Shown: positions 46,749-58,366 of the stretch, in pieces
How positions within the stretch are numbered: position 1 is the stretch's first letter
Layout: each line of letters begins with the position of its first letter
Origin: Dacryopinax spathularia
Lineage: Eukaryota > Basidiomycota > Dacrymycetes > Dacrymycetales > Dacrymycetaceae
Direction of reading: 5' to 3'
Assembly: GCA_037974965.1 (NCBI GenBank)
Contig: JBBPFI010000007.1
Coordinates: 1,669,429-1,733,428 of the forward strand
Length of the DNA stretch: 64,000 nucleotides
Program-made: the position numbers and the translations under genes
The notes under the pieces: model-generated
The model's input: the letters and a program-made list of their open reading frames with translations, nothing else
The model's database searches: none
What the model was told of the DNA's origin: nothing

Positions 46749-47911
46749 TCATTCGTCCGGTGGTCCGACTCTGGACACGACATACTCTCGAGCCCGCTTC
46801 TGCTCCTGACCGCCCACGCCTTCCAACTGTTCCGGGGTCTCTCCGTCAATGTTCGTCTATATAGTGTCAGTATCCGGTCATCGCTTCATCCGAAGGACGC
46901 ACCCGACTACGATCAGCACCGGCCTCAATAAGTGTGACAGCTGCTTCTGCATGTGCGGATTCCATTGCCAAGTGTAGTGGTGTGTTTCCTGCTTTCATTC
47001 AATGACCGTTTACCGGTACAATTGTGGCACCTACCGACACGGTCCCCTGTGTTCAATCGTGGCTTGGGAGAACCTGGTGGAGGCCGAAGCAGGAGGTTGA
47101 TGAAGGCGATCGAGCCGGTTGTTGCAGCACGATGACTTCCGGAAGATTAGAGCCCATTATGCGCGATGCGAAAGCAAGCTCACAGAGCAAGTTGTGAAGC
47201 CTTGTCTTTGGCGTTGATCTGCAGCAGGTTCAGTCACATGCTTCACCACACTGATAGCTGTAGAAGGCTCACATCAGCGCCAGCAGCGACGAGCAGTTTG
47301 CCGATCTGCAGCAGATTGGTATCAAACGTGATGAGCGACGAAATAGCACGCACCTCATGTCGTCCTTTCGATGCGGCATAATGGCTACGGGTTCAGGTAA
47401 ATACAGACACACATCTGGGCATCCGGCAAGTCTCTTACAGGGCTGTTATGCCCTTGTCATTTACGGCCTTGACATCCGCACCAGCTCCAAGCAGGAGCTC
47501 GACTATCTCATCCTGACCAGCCGAGGCTATGCGCGGCTTAGAAAAGTTCATAGACGCAGAGTAATTGGAAGCGCACCGGCTATCATTAGAGGAGTCCACC
47601 CTGCACCATCTTTCACATTTACGTCTGCAGGCGGGTTCTGAGACAACAACAACTCCACCACATCTTTGTGCTTCGTGGCAGCCCAGTGGAGGGGTGTTCG
47701 GCCATCCTTTGAGAAGTCATTATGAGAAAGGGCTGCAGCCGTTAACGACGTTCACGTACGACGTCCTTGCTGTTCAGGAGGGATGGATCTGACGCCAGGA
47801 GAGAGGCGACTAATGATTTCTGACCTGTTAGATTCGTAAAGATGTTGAACCAGATTGTATACTATGACTCTCACCTTCTAAAGCTGCCTTGTGTATGTCA
47901 AGTCCGGACAT
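46749..47911 (-). CDS. NAS6: Gankyrin/NAS6-like ankyrin-repeat proteasome chaperone
   Basis: Chaperone that holds the 19S base ATPase Rpt3 during proteasome assembly. Ten small exons (47911-47875, 47824-47760, 47706-47577, 47526-47439, 47384-47354, 47305-47273, 47218-47184, 47135-47035, 46988-46903, 46856-46749) give 237 aa, close to human gankyrin (226). About six ankyrin repeats are visible, e.g. DGRTPLHWAATKHKDVVELL, GWTPLMIAASAGQDEIVELL, GITALHYAASKGRHEIGKLL, GNTPLHLAMESAHAEAAVTL; end GETPEQLEGVGGQEQKRARE. Ends 61 bp from PRI2's stop, tail to tail. The transposon begins or ends 125 bp upstream of its start codon. Confidence 0.9.
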
Positions 47912-48025
47912 GATGCGGAAGTGTAGGTATGTACCAACTTCGGGCACTGGCCATAAAGAGCGCTCACGCGTCCCTCTGATTATGTAACCAATCTCCGCAA
48001 TCGGGCGCTTGTGGCGATCCACCGC

Positions 48026-48035
48026 GTCGGGAGTC
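48026..48035. repeat. Target-site duplication, left copy
   Basis: GTCGGGAGTC directly before the left inverted repeat; identical to the copy at 49232-49241. Confidence 0.85.
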
Positions 48036-48120
48036 GAGTAAATTGCTCCGTCGGACTATCCGTGGAAGCATCTTTGCTCCGTCGGACCCCCCTGGCGCAA
48101 TTTGCTAAAGCGGACTCCTA
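48036..48120 (+). repeat. Left terminal inverted repeat
   Basis: Begins GAGTAAATTGCTCCGTCG, then GACTATCCGTGGAAGCATC and TTTGCTCCGTCGGAC; ends near GCAATTTGCTAAAGCGGAC. The matching right repeat reads the same on the minus strand with a few substitutions. Confidence 0.85.
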
Positions 48121-48747
48121 AGTCCTTCCCTGAGAACCGGTGTAGGATGCCAGGAACTTGCCGGCGGGAATGTCCTCCAGAGCCCGAATTCCTACAGATC
48201 AAGATATCGGTCAGCTCTCGTGTTGTATTGCTTCCACTCACCATAGCCAAAAGTCGGGTCCCAATATACCTCGAGACGGTAGTCCAGCCCATCTCGGGAA
48301 CACTATACATAGCTTAGTTCGTTTCCCGTGTGACTGCTTCGATGTAGACGATGCCTACCCGGTTCCCACATACTCCCGACACGTCGCAGGCGCACTTGGC
48401 CCACACTCCAGAATATACTCGTTTTGCGCATGCGGTCTGCGCAGGCACTCCTGGACATCATACGCCGGTGAAGCGAGTCCCAAGTTGGCCGCAAATTGGA
48501 GACACTCGCAAGACGGGCCAACAGAAGCCTTGTCGCAGGTGCAGCACGGCCTGTTCAGCACACCACATTTTGCTCGTGTGGGAGGAAGCTCATTTGGGGT
48601 GTTGCAATATTTGTACGATTCTAGAGAGCAAAACGCTTGCACGGGTATACTGAGTGAGAGAGATACCTCCCCTAACCCCACATCGGCAGTTTGGAGCTTA
48701 GCCCAAAGAAGGTCATACTGGAATGACCTTTCTTGAGAGCGTGTCAT
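48118..48747 (-). pseudogene. Captured fragment of a SUV39/KMT1-type SET methyltransferase
   Basis: Three spliced pieces (about 48747-48370, 48302-48242, 48191-48118). First: a pre-SET-like zinc cluster with CTCDKA, GPSCECLQ, a YD pair and YILECGPSAPATC. Second: GLDYRLEVYWDPTFGYG, where intact H3K9 methyltransferases have the NRVVQ...GWG segment. Third: IRALEDIPAGKFLASYTG, the start of the SET domain, then a stop at the edge of the inverted repeat. The rest of SET, including the NHSCxPN catalytic core and post-SET, is absent, so it cannot be an active enzyme. Splice sites still look usable. Confidence 0.7.
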
Positions 48748-49144
48748 GTGACCTACATCGCTAAAATGCTGAGTGACTATCCGTGACTATGATGGCTATG
48801 GAGAAGCAGAAGCAATCATACGTAGGTCCCTGTTTGAGTAAATTGCTCCGTCGAAGTAATGTCTCCCAATTTAAATGAGTAAAGGCCTGGGAAATAGAAT
48901 AGTAATGTTAACTTCAAAGCACTGCTACCCTATGGCATATTTGTAGATATAGGAAGGACATTTGTGGTTTAGGATCTTGTGTGTGCAAGATTGGGGTTAA
49001 GTTCGAGCGGAATTAAATATGTGGTCAATAATCGTGATTGCATTAATGTAAAAAGGGTCTCTGTGAGCCTACAACAGACTTTTCAAAAACAAGCTATGGG
49101 CTACTATGCTCACATATCATTTGCTCCGCAATGCGTAAGGGTCC

Positions 49145-49231
49145 TTGAGGGGTCCAGTTTAGCAAATTACGGGCGGATGGGCCGACGAAGCAAAGATGCT
49201 TCCACAGATAGTCCGACGGAGCAATTTACTC
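49145..49231 (-). repeat. Right terminal inverted repeat
   Basis: Ends CGACGGAGCAATTTACTC, the inverse of the left terminus. It reads AAGATGCTTCCACAGATAG before that, one mismatch from the left copy. Confidence 0.85.
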
Positions 49232-49241
49232 GTCGGGAGTC
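49232..49241. repeat. Target-site duplication, right copy
   Basis: GTCGGGAGTC immediately after the right inverted repeat. It lies only 59 bp upstream of the LRR gene start. Confidence 0.85.
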
Positions 49242-49299
49242 ACAACCTTGGACTGCAGCCCGTGTTGATTGGGCTCCTTCCTTGTAACAACGGTATGTC

Positions 49300-51115
49300 A
49301 TGCCGCCCAAGCGTCGACAGGTGTCGGGCAGCCAACGTCCGGTCAAACGTCAAAGGACCTTGTTCATCAAAATAGGAGAAGCCAATCCAGATGACAAACT
49401 GAACGATGCCCAACGAAGTGCCCAGCAACCTTCCTCTTCCGCCCTATCCACTCGGCACATTGGCCCAAATGGTCCGTCCTATGCTAAACCATACTAATCC
49501 AGCTAAAAGAGAGTCATAAAGCGGTCCCCTCTCTTGTACGATTATCGATGGAGCGGTTTGCGCAGAATGCCGTCAAACTGAACGAGGACGCTTTCCTTCA
49601 AAGCAGAGTCGTTCACAAACTTGCTGACCTTCCGACACATCTGGTGCAACCTCTTTTTGCCTTTCTACGAGAGTATTGTCCGACTCGCCTAAGCGACGAA
49701 TTCATTCGAAAGGTGCTGTTTGCTCGTGCCGCAAGTACATCATGTCTGAGGCCCCTTGTTTAGTATTTCTTGAGGGGCGATCATCTCGTGTTCACGGAGG
49801 ACATGACCGGTGTTCTCAACAGAACAATACGCGGCATTCAAGAAGCTCCGGACTTTGCTCAAGGGCTGAAGGTGCTCGAGCTGCGTGGTCAACCCGATCT
49901 GAAAGACAATGTAGTAGCGTCTACAATTTCCCACCTGCCTGCATTGGTTACGCTTGTGCTAAGGTATGCACTACTCAAACCAGATTTGTTTTCCCTCACT
50001 CTGAAGTAGAGGATGCAACAAAGTCGGCTCCAAGAGCGTCTTGGCTGCTGCCGCCACCTGCCATGAACTGGAGATCGTCAACTTGAACTACACCAGCACA
50101 GGATATGATACTGTTCGCCGTCTTTTACAGTCGTGTGAAAAGCTTCATACTCTCAAACTCGCGGGACTAAGCAGCCTCGTGAGTGTTACTCGACCAGTTC
50201 GCCATTCTGGTCCTGCTAACGAGCGTAAGAACGATACGCACGTGATGCATGCCCTAGGGCACACCTGGGCACGATTAAGACGTTTGAAGCTGCGGCAGAC
50301 TCCTCTTAGGACCTCCGGCGACGTGGTGACACGGGCGTTGAGTTCATCGGCCACAAGCCTCGACATCTCCTTCACTTCCTTGGTATTTAACGAGCTGCCG
50401 AGGACGCTGGAGAAATTATCTTTGATGGCAACACCCACTCCTGCTGCTCTACTTCCCCGCCTGCTGAAGCCTCTTACGAGTCTTCGGAAACTATCCCTGG
50501 CATTGCTAGGCAATCAGACTCCGTCCTTATCGGACGAATCTCTAAAACGATTGATTCCTGTTCTGGAATCGTACCAGAATCTCGTGGACTTGAACCTCGC
50601 GAGCAACACAAAACTCGGGTTGAATGGTACAGGCGGTATTGCCAGACTGCTAGAGAGTCTTGGAAGCCGACTCGAGGTGAGACTGCTTTCCTAGCAGACT
50701 TCCTCTGCTCATCGTATCCTTGTCAGGTCCTCAATCTGTCAGGTATACCGCGCCTTCGTTGGTATGACCTCGAGCCATTGCAATTAATGCCAGAAGCTCC
50801 TCCCTTGAGGGTTCTTCTTCTTATGAATACGGGAATAGACGATTCTGCGGCATCATGTATCGCCGCCTGCCGGAATCTGCAACATTTGAATTTGGCCGGA
50901 ACCGGTCTGTCGAGTACGTGCTATCTCCTCTCATCCATGTATGCACAAGTTCTCAGTATTCAGCCGAGGGTGTTGGTGCGATTGTCGACGCATGCCCGAA
51001 GCTCGGAGAGCTTGATCTCACTGGTTGCCGCGGTGTGCGTGTGCAAGACAGGAGGCGATTCTTTGAGGTATGGACACGCGTATCCCAGCCCGAGTCGATT
51101 GTTGAAGCGATCTAG
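49300..51115 (+). CDS. Leucine-rich-repeat protein
   Basis: Exons 49300-49471, 49510-49712, 49764-49963, 50010-50178, 50230-50676, 50727-50913 and 50964-51115 give 509 aa. N-terminus is basic (MPPKRRQVSG, PVKRQRTL), suggesting nuclear location; then a helical segment (LPTHLVQPLFAFLREYCPTR) and about ten LRRs such as LKVLELRGQPDL, LEIVNLNYTSTGYDTVRRLL, LSSSATSLDISFTSLVF and LRNLQHLNLAGTGLSS-like units. The layout recalls Rad7/F-box LRR proteins, but no F-box is clear. First intron (38 nt) is short and its acceptor is a guess; the last exon may carry one more intron and end at SYVTD. Confidence 0.75.
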
Positions 51116-51364
51116 GTGTGGGCGGAAAGACGAAGAGAACGATCGGAAAGCTATGTCACCGACTAAGGGTAATGTATAATGTCTCTGTATGGTAATTCGG
51201 GATCAACGGGGATGACTGATACTCGGAGATTGTACTGTATCATAACGCTTGACTTGACTAACTATCGTAGTATTTAATCAGCCTGATTAGCCTCCGCTTG
51301 GCTAGGTCCTTATCTATTGCATTGAGCCCCATTTTACGATGACGCTCCCAACATTCACTCCACC

Positions 51365-52855
51365 ATGACTCTCCAAGTTGACATACATCCCCCTTTGACG
51401 TATCGGCAGACTGGGCCTGGGTTGATTCTTGTGTTGCCGAAAGAGCCTAAGACTGCGGTTCCAGAGATCGGATTTCTACTTGATCCTGCTCCGCCTCAGA
51501 AATGGGCAGAAGAAGGCTTCTGCGTTGCCGCGCTTTACTTATCACCGACTGAGGCGAGTGGTCTGGAAGAAGGTCTAAACAGGGCAATTCAAAGCCTCTC
51601 GTTATCGAATGGACTGTCCGATTCTACCAAGTTTGGCTTGATAGGTACGTTCAATGTCCGGGTTGGTGACTTGATTTGCTGAGCATTGCCTCCCAAGTGT
51701 ACGGTACAGCGGTTTTGGAACAGTCCATGAAGATCATAGACAACGTTCCCGAAATCGGCGCAGTAGTGGGTTATACGAGATCAGCAGTGGAAAGATCGGC
51801 CTCTTCCGGATGGACCTCTCTGCTTCACATCGCCGGCGTGCAGATTTCTGGTCTGGCTGCGACGAGCGTGTGCACCTACAACGTTGCCAGCGAATATTTC
51901 GTTATTCCAGGCCAGCCTTTATACGACAAGCCAGCTGCAACTTTGGCGCATCAGCGCAGTCTGGTGTTTCTGCGGAAGTTTCATAACGGTCCTTACTTCG
52001 ACTTGGAGAGGATCTGGGAAGAACACACTCTGTATGAATTTGGAGAACGGGCCGTGGAGAAAACGATGGCGGTGAGTCGCGCAGTCAAACTTGCTTAGGC
52101 GACGAGTAACGGCATCTGCAGACAATGGTGGTAAGATAACAGCCTTAGGGAAAGTGAGAATGGGGACTCAGTCAGTCTTAGGAACAACCCTATGTCAACC
52201 ACATTCCCACGGTAAGCAGCAGCTTCGCTGTTCCGTCACCAAGTCCTCAAGGCTGCTTTAGCTCACGGGCGGTATTGGCCGCGCGGCTTTGACCGATTTC
52301 TATGCGAATCATTTTATCTTCTCGAATCCAGAATCCATCACCCTTAAATTGGTCAGCCGAACGATCGGTCCAGATCGCGTTGTAGACGAGATGATTATCG
52401 AGTACGTATCCTTAGTGTGTCGCATACTCAGGCTGACGAGCAACGCAGTTTCGACCATGATCGTACGATCGATTGGATGTTAGGTATTTACAAGTATTTC
52501 GCGTATTGGGTCTGATGTATGGTGCAGGTTACCCGGCATCCCTCCCACAGGAAAGCACGTTAGCATACCTCTAGTGGGGGTTGTCAATGTGCGGGGCGAC
52601 AAACTATATCACGAGCACATTTATTGGTTAGTATTCATTCCCCTACGAATCACCTGCGGAATATTGAGTGTCGTGTGCAGGGATCAGGCATCGGTTCTTG
52701 TCCAGATTGGTCTGCTTCCACCGCAGCTCGCTTTTCCTGTAGATGCAGGGGGCTCCTTGGCTGGCCGAGCATTCAAGCTGCCCGTGGCCGGGGTAAGACA
52801 GGCGCAGAAGATGTTGGATCCGGTTGGCATTCCTAGCAACGAGTTGATACCATGA
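51365..52855 (+). CDS. Dienelactone-hydrolase-like and SnoaL-like fusion protein
   Basis: Eight exons (51365-51644, 51698-52071, 52122-52130, 52182-52211, 52262-52401, 52449-52478, 52528-52626, 52681-52855) give 378 aa. N-terminal half looks like a degenerate carboxymethylenebutenolidase alpha/beta domain (EGFCVAALYLSP). C-terminal half is a SnoaL-like NTF2 fold: TDFYANHFIFSNPESITLKL, EMIIDFDHDRTIDWMLPGIP, HVSIPLVGVVNVRGDKLYHE. This pairing is common in fungal proteins with no proven reaction. The third exon is only 9 nt (Thr-Met-Val). No clear catalytic Cys or Ser in the first half. Confidence 0.75.
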
Positions 52856-53150
52856 CCAAGAGGCCCAAGTCGAGGCCGGTCTTTGACAGTTAAGCGGTAT
52901 AAGCTGTTCGTGCGAACCGAGCTCCTCCAAAATGATTGCAATATCGTCGCTCACGCTGCGTACGTAAGCGGAAGTATATGGTTAGCGTAAGACGCGTACG
53001 GACCCTGATGAGAGCATATCGAAGAAACGCTGCTCTCACATTGACAACCATCTTCCTCTCTCGTCCGACCAACTTGTCCTTGCCACGCAATCTACTTGCA
53101 ACCTCGTCTATCCCCACCTCAAGCTACACCATCAACCCACATACATTCTA

Positions 53151-54298
53151 ATGTCAGCCCAAGTCGGTCATCCGCCGGGACCGAGTCGAAGAGTCAGCTC
53201 GCCCGAGATTCAGATTACTGGCCAGGTTGTCGCGGCGCGCGAGGTCATTACGATAGACGACAGCGACGACGATGTTCAAGCCGTACCGCCGATACGCGGT
53301 CAGCCGGATAGACCGCGGGAGGATGAGCGACAACGACGCTCGACGCCTGGCGATAGACATGCTCGATTTATTCGGATGAGGAGGATCGAACAGGGTGGGG
53401 CAATGGTGGAGAGAGACCTTTTGCAGGAAGCATTTGATCGGGGCGATCTGGACTTTGCATCCCTGTCAGACGACGAGGATGACTCGGACTATAGTGAGTG
53501 CGCCTCTTCAGTATCTTGGGGGCTGGTCTAACTCCGGTGTGCCGCATAGTGCCCGGCGAGGACGAGGATCGCATCTTCTCTCCCACGCCCCCACCACATA
53601 ACGGTGGCCCCAATGCACGACGCATCGGTCTAGGTGGTGCACTATTTGTCCGAGATGGTATGCAGATCAATATTGATCTTGGGGAACGGGTTCAGCGCTA
53701 TCTTCAACACCTGCCCTACCTCGGATTTGCTGGCCATAGGGACTTGTTGGCCCAGGTTGCACCGCCAGCGATCCCCCCCTATAATCCGTCGTTTACTCAT
53801 CCGGATCCGAAGCCGGGTTTCACTCACTCGTTCCCCGCCAGCCCTCATAGTCCCGACCGCAAGGGCAAGTCTGTCGGCTCGAGCGCATCGATCAACTTTC
53901 AGTGTACCAATTGTCACGAGAACCTGTATCTCGCCGCACCCGACGCGAAACACCGCGTATATGCACTACGCTGTGGCCATCTCCTTGATGGTCAGTGCGT
54001 GACGAAGCTATCCACACCGCCACCCGACCTCTTCCCTCAAACGTTGAACATCCCGGTATTGGGCGTGGAGGCGAACGCCAGGCGAGGTAGAGGACGCAAT
54101 ACCCGATCTGCCGGAAGAGGGAAGCCAAAGGCTCGCGGTCGGAAGCGCAAGCGCGACGAAGAAAAGTTAGTCTGGGAATGGCCTTGTCCCGCTTGCAAGC
54201 GGCCACACGTGTCCGAATGGGATCCTTCTGGTGGTGAGAATCAGAATGGGGCGTGGATACCGAACCAAGAGGATGGAGCGATATTGTTGTACCTGTAG
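53151..54298 (+). CDS. RING-like zinc protein
   Basis: Exons 53151-53493 and 53550-54298 give 363 aa. N-terminal half is disordered and acidic with VITIDDSDDD, the type of hydrophobic-acidic stretch used as a SUMO-interacting motif. Zinc ligands follow: CTNCHENL, then ALRCGHLLDGQCV, a basic insert RGKPKARGRKRKR, and CPACKRPH. This resembles a stretched RING of SLX5/SLX8-type ubiquitin ligases; identity as a SUMO-targeted ligase is inference. Confidence 0.65.
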
Positions 54299-54862
54299 GC
54301 TAGGCTGAGCCGGTTCACCTCTAGTTGATTTTTTTCCTTTGCATTGTACACCCCTGCAACGTTTACTTTACTTCACTTTACGCAATTGCGATGACCATTT
54401 GGGGCATGATACAACTTTCCACTTTCTTTCGTTCTTGCAGCGGCGGTTATTCGCTGCACTGACCCGAGTCCGTTATTTATGGGCAAGATTAGTTGGGTGG
54501 AGCGCCTTGAGTACCTGCTTCCGTCAAGGACACCCTTTACCGCTTCTCCCACGTCAGTCGGCTCATCTTTGCCACGGCATCATCTCATGTGGGATATGGC
54601 GCGCTCGAAGACGGTCTTCCCATCTCATCGTCCAATCCTGCGCGATCTCGAGGCCGGGCCGTACCGGACCGGTTGTGAAAGGGCGGACAATCGTGAAGAG
54701 TGAGCGCACTGCGAGTACTGTCGATGTTTGGACTCGTGACATCGGAGCAATCTCTTCTGGATGGGCTTCCGCTCGACTTGCAATACAGTATGACGTTTGG
54801 AAGATAGCTCATACGCCTATAAATGGCGACGCAAACTACTCGCCTGTTGCCTTGAGCCGAAG
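54299..54862. other. Intergenic, no gene seen
   Basis: Between the RING-like gene and the pectin methylesterase. Nothing recognised. Confidence 0.5.
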
Positions 54863-56583
54863 ATGTGGGGATTTTTGCTGTCCACCCTGCCCCTCGCCTT
54901 AGCAGCGGCATCTGGGCGTAATGGCTCAGGCGGGTGGAATCGATATGCCGACTGTCAACGTATCAAGCCCGCTGGTCAATGGCAGACTGATGGCTGTCCG
55001 TCTGGAACTATCTATGTATCTGCGAATGACACATCGGCTCATTTTACCAGCGTGCAGGCTGCTGTGGAATCGCTGTAAGTAGGCATGTTCAACGATAGGC
55101 CGACAGCATAACGCAACTGAACGTTCTATTCTTCAGACCCGATGACCTGACTCCGGCCGTTATTCTTATTGGACCGGGCATGTACAAAGGATTGGTCAAT
55201 GTTACGAGAAAAGGACCTGTGACACTGCTCGGGCAATATGTGTTTCCAAGCACGAATCTGGTGACCATCTGGGACGACCAATATGTGACGCAGCGTAAGT
55301 TGATCCAGAGCTAGCCCTACGCTAGCTAACGAGCACATTGACCAGCTCCACCCGCTCAGGACGACGCCCAGACAGCTGTACTTATTGTCGCACCTACTTT
55401 CAATGCGTCCTTGATCGGCATGGGTACCGTCGGCTTCCCCTTACAGCCCGAATTCGGTAATATCGACTTCAAGGCCTATCATATCGATTTCAAGAACCTT
55501 GCTGTTCGTCATACGGCTGATGGTGCGTATCGATGGTGACTAATGTTACCCAGGCGAATTATGCCATCTCTCAAGCTCTTGTCACCGACATTTCGTATGC
55601 GAACGCCTCGTTCTATGGCTGCAACTTCGCGAGCTATCAAGACACTTGGTATACTGGAAGGAATGCAAGTACCTACGTGAAAGGTGGTACCATCTACGGA
55701 CAAACTGACTACTTATTTGGCTTTGGGACTGCGTAATGTCCTATTCTATCTGTGGATCATCACCAGCTGACGATCAAGCAGCTGGTTTGAGCAAGTGACA
55801 TTCGCCAACCGTGCCTGCGGAGGTGCTCTCGTTGCTTGGAAAGGAACTAATCAGTCTGACCGTGGGTGGCACAGCGATTGAAAAGTCTTTGCTGATCTTG
55901 ACTTGGATTCTTAGCGACTAGTACGACGCCCGTGGCGCCGGGTAACCACTACGGCGCCTACATATCAAACTCGGAGATTGTCCGAGTACGTCTCATATCG
56001 ATCTTCACAAGGACACGTGTCTGAGCTTGTGCAGAGCCCTGATGCCAATGCGACTCTTGATCTGACTGGGAAATGCTACCTCGGTGAGCCACCTCTTCCG
56101 CATCCATGCCGCCATCGTTGACATTGGTCGCAGCGAGACCATGGAATGATTGGGCAACTACGGTAGGACAGCGCCCGCATGGCCAAGCCATGCCCGGGTA
56201 TCTCGTGAACTGCGATCGTATTGGTTCTGATGCAACCTGTCTAGGTTTTCCTGAACACTTACATGGATAGCACCGTAAGTCATATGCTGCAGACGAGGGC
56301 CCGGTGACTGACACCCTTATAGGTCAATGCAACAGCCTTCATTCCATTCAGTGGTCGTCCCCAGGTGATCTACAATACGACATTCTATGCCGAGTTTGGA
56401 TCTTACGGTGAGCGGCTTCCACTTTCATCTGCTGCCTTCAGCTTCACGTCGCATGCAGGCCCTGGCGGCAACACGTCCCATCGCGCGCCGGCAGATCATA
56501 TTCTGAATTCCTCCGAGGCATCCCAGTACACCATCCCGGGCGTGTTCGGTGAATGGCCAGGCTGGATTGACTATGATTACTGA
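54863..56583 (+). CDS. Pectin methylesterase (CE8), secreted
   Basis: Demethylates pectin outside the cell. Eleven exons (54863-55074, 55137-55294, 55346-55503, 55554-55732, 55782-55861, 55915-55985, 56035-56083, 56134-56162, 56245-56274, 56323-56407, 56459-56583) give 391 aa. Signal peptide MWGFLLSTLPLALAAASG. CE8 features: TSVQAAVESLP, GMYKGLVNV, GCNFASYQDTWYTG with catalytic Gln and Asp, YGQTDYLFGFGTAWFE with the second Asp, CYLGARPWNDWATTVFLNTY with the Arg-Pro-Trp, and a C-terminal GPGG and WPGW. Introns of about 50 nt; donor GTTCGT in the third. Confidence 0.92.
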
Positions 56584-56989
56584 GCCGTCGTAAGCTGGCC
56601 TGATAACCTTTGTAATGGACTAGTCAAATCAAGTTAAAGTCAGTTTGCGTGCCAGAAGGCGTCGTTTCCAATAGGCCAAGAAAAGAGAGCAACGAAGCCA
56701 TGCTCGAGTGCATTAGCGCCCGTTAGCCCTCAGTCCGCTCGAAGCGGAATGGGATTCGGCGTCCGGTGTGCTACCCTGAGGCTTGTCGTATTGGATGACG
56801 TGCCAGCACAACGCCTCTGCCTCACGCCACTAACAATGCCACGGCCATATCTTCCAGTAATTATTAACCCCTCTTCCGACGACATGACATTAAACGTAGA
56901 CACCCTCTTTGCCGGCACATGCGAGCGCAGGCTACAACGCACTCGCTTTGTTACTTGAGCGACCTGTCCCGCGGCTCAATTAGCTGTCT

Positions 56990-58366
56990 ATGACCGCTTC
57001 GTTCTTACTTGTACTGTCACTCTCTGCTCATCTTGCCGCCGCCGTGCGAACATTCACCGTTTACAATGGTACATCCCTTCTCACCTCAATTTGAGCCCAG
57101 GCAATGTTGATCATGCAATCAGGCTGCCCATTCACCATATGGCCTGCAATCTATACCAGCCCCGCAGCTGGAGCCTCCGTACCGCAGTTTCAGACCGGGT
57201 TAGTCGATGCTGCAGCCGTTGATCTTGCGCTTATCGGCTTCTAGATGGCAGGCAAACGCATACACGAGCGTGAGCTTCACTGTGCCGGATACATGGACTG
57301 CGGGGAGGATCTGGGTACGCCTAATGGATCGCTTTGGCTGTCCTCATCTTACTGACACGCGGGCAGGGGCGTAGAGATTGCACATTCTCAACCGGCAACA
57401 CGTCAGCCAGTACTTGCTTAGACGGCGGTTGTAATGGCGGCCTTCTCTGTGATCCCAATACCGGTACAGGGGTGCCGCCTGCCACGCTTGCCGAGTGAGT
57501 GCGTTACTGGAAAGCTGTACTAGGGTCGTTAATGACAAGCAGATGGTCGCTTGGAGGCACTACTGGAACAGACTACTACGACGTTTCTCTGGTTGATGGC
57601 TACAACCTCCCAATGCGTATAACCCCGACATCGGGTTGCCCTGTTGCCGAATGTCCTTGGGATCTGGGGCCAGTCTGTCCCAGTGCACTGGCCGGGCCAT
57701 ATGACAGCACCGGCTTTCCCGTGGGGTGCAAGTCCGCATGTGTGGCAAATCTGGATGGCAATCCCGGCAACTCGCCAAACTGTTGCTCCGGCAGTTTCAA
57801 TACCCCGCAGTCTTGCCCGAACTCTGGCGTTGCGTACTACTGGTTCTTCAAGGGGTACTGCCCAAATGCCTATGCATACCCCTTCGACGAGAGCTCCGGG
57901 ACGGCCTTGTGGACTTGTCCTTCTAGCCGGCTAGCAAACTGTGTGTTGAAGCCATTCCCGTTTTTCTCATGCTGACGCCGTCTAGATACCCTGACATTCT
58001 GTCCCCAACCCGATGGAACGGAGCCGACGATCTCGGCCACTTCGTCTTCTTCCGGTACACCCTTTGCTGTCGAAAGTTTCACAACATCGACTTCAACATC
58101 GCCATCGACTACATTGAGCGCCTCAGCGTCTGGCTCTGGTGGAACGACTTCAGTGACGCCTTCTGCTGTGTTCCCTGGCATCACTTCGTCCGCGACTGCT
58201 CCGGATACCTTGCCTAACTCCTCGGTATGTTGAGGCCCATCCCTGTATCGTTTCACGCCCTGATATTCGTGTCCAGGCCAATACCGGGCAGTTCAAATTT
58301 CCCTTTTCTGTTCACTGCTGCTTCCTTGTCTTTTGCATGGTGCTTGCGATACTGACGTACACATGA
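56990..58366 (+). CDS. Thaumatin-like protein with GPI-anchor signal
   Basis: Seven exons (56990-57068, 57123-57198, 57245-57314, 57367-57494, 57543-57940, 57986-58224, 58277-58366) give 359 aa. Signal peptide MTASFLLVLSLSAHLAAA. Thaumatin domain: NGCPFTIWPAIY, GRRDCTFSTG, CLDGGCNGGLLC, YYDVSLVDGYNLPM, GCKSACVANLDGN, CCSGSFNTPQSCPNS with many cysteines. It continues into a Ser/Thr-rich stalk and a hydrophobic C-terminal end (FLVFCMVLAILTYT) typical of GPI-anchored fungal wall proteins. Role in wall or plant interaction is inference. Confidence 0.9.

Larger units (their letters stand above)
48036..49231. mobile_element. Non-autonomous MULE-like (Pack-MULE-like) element
   Basis: 1,196 bp bounded by long terminal inverted repeats and a perfect 10-bp direct duplication, the size made by Mutator-like transposases (9-11 bp). 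Both ends start GAGTAAATTGCTCCGTCG; the repeats stay similar for about 85-90 bp (to about 48120 and from about 49145). Between them lies a fragment of a histone methyltransferase-type gene and no transposase. A third copy of the first 18 bp lies at about 48836. Confidence 0.85.
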
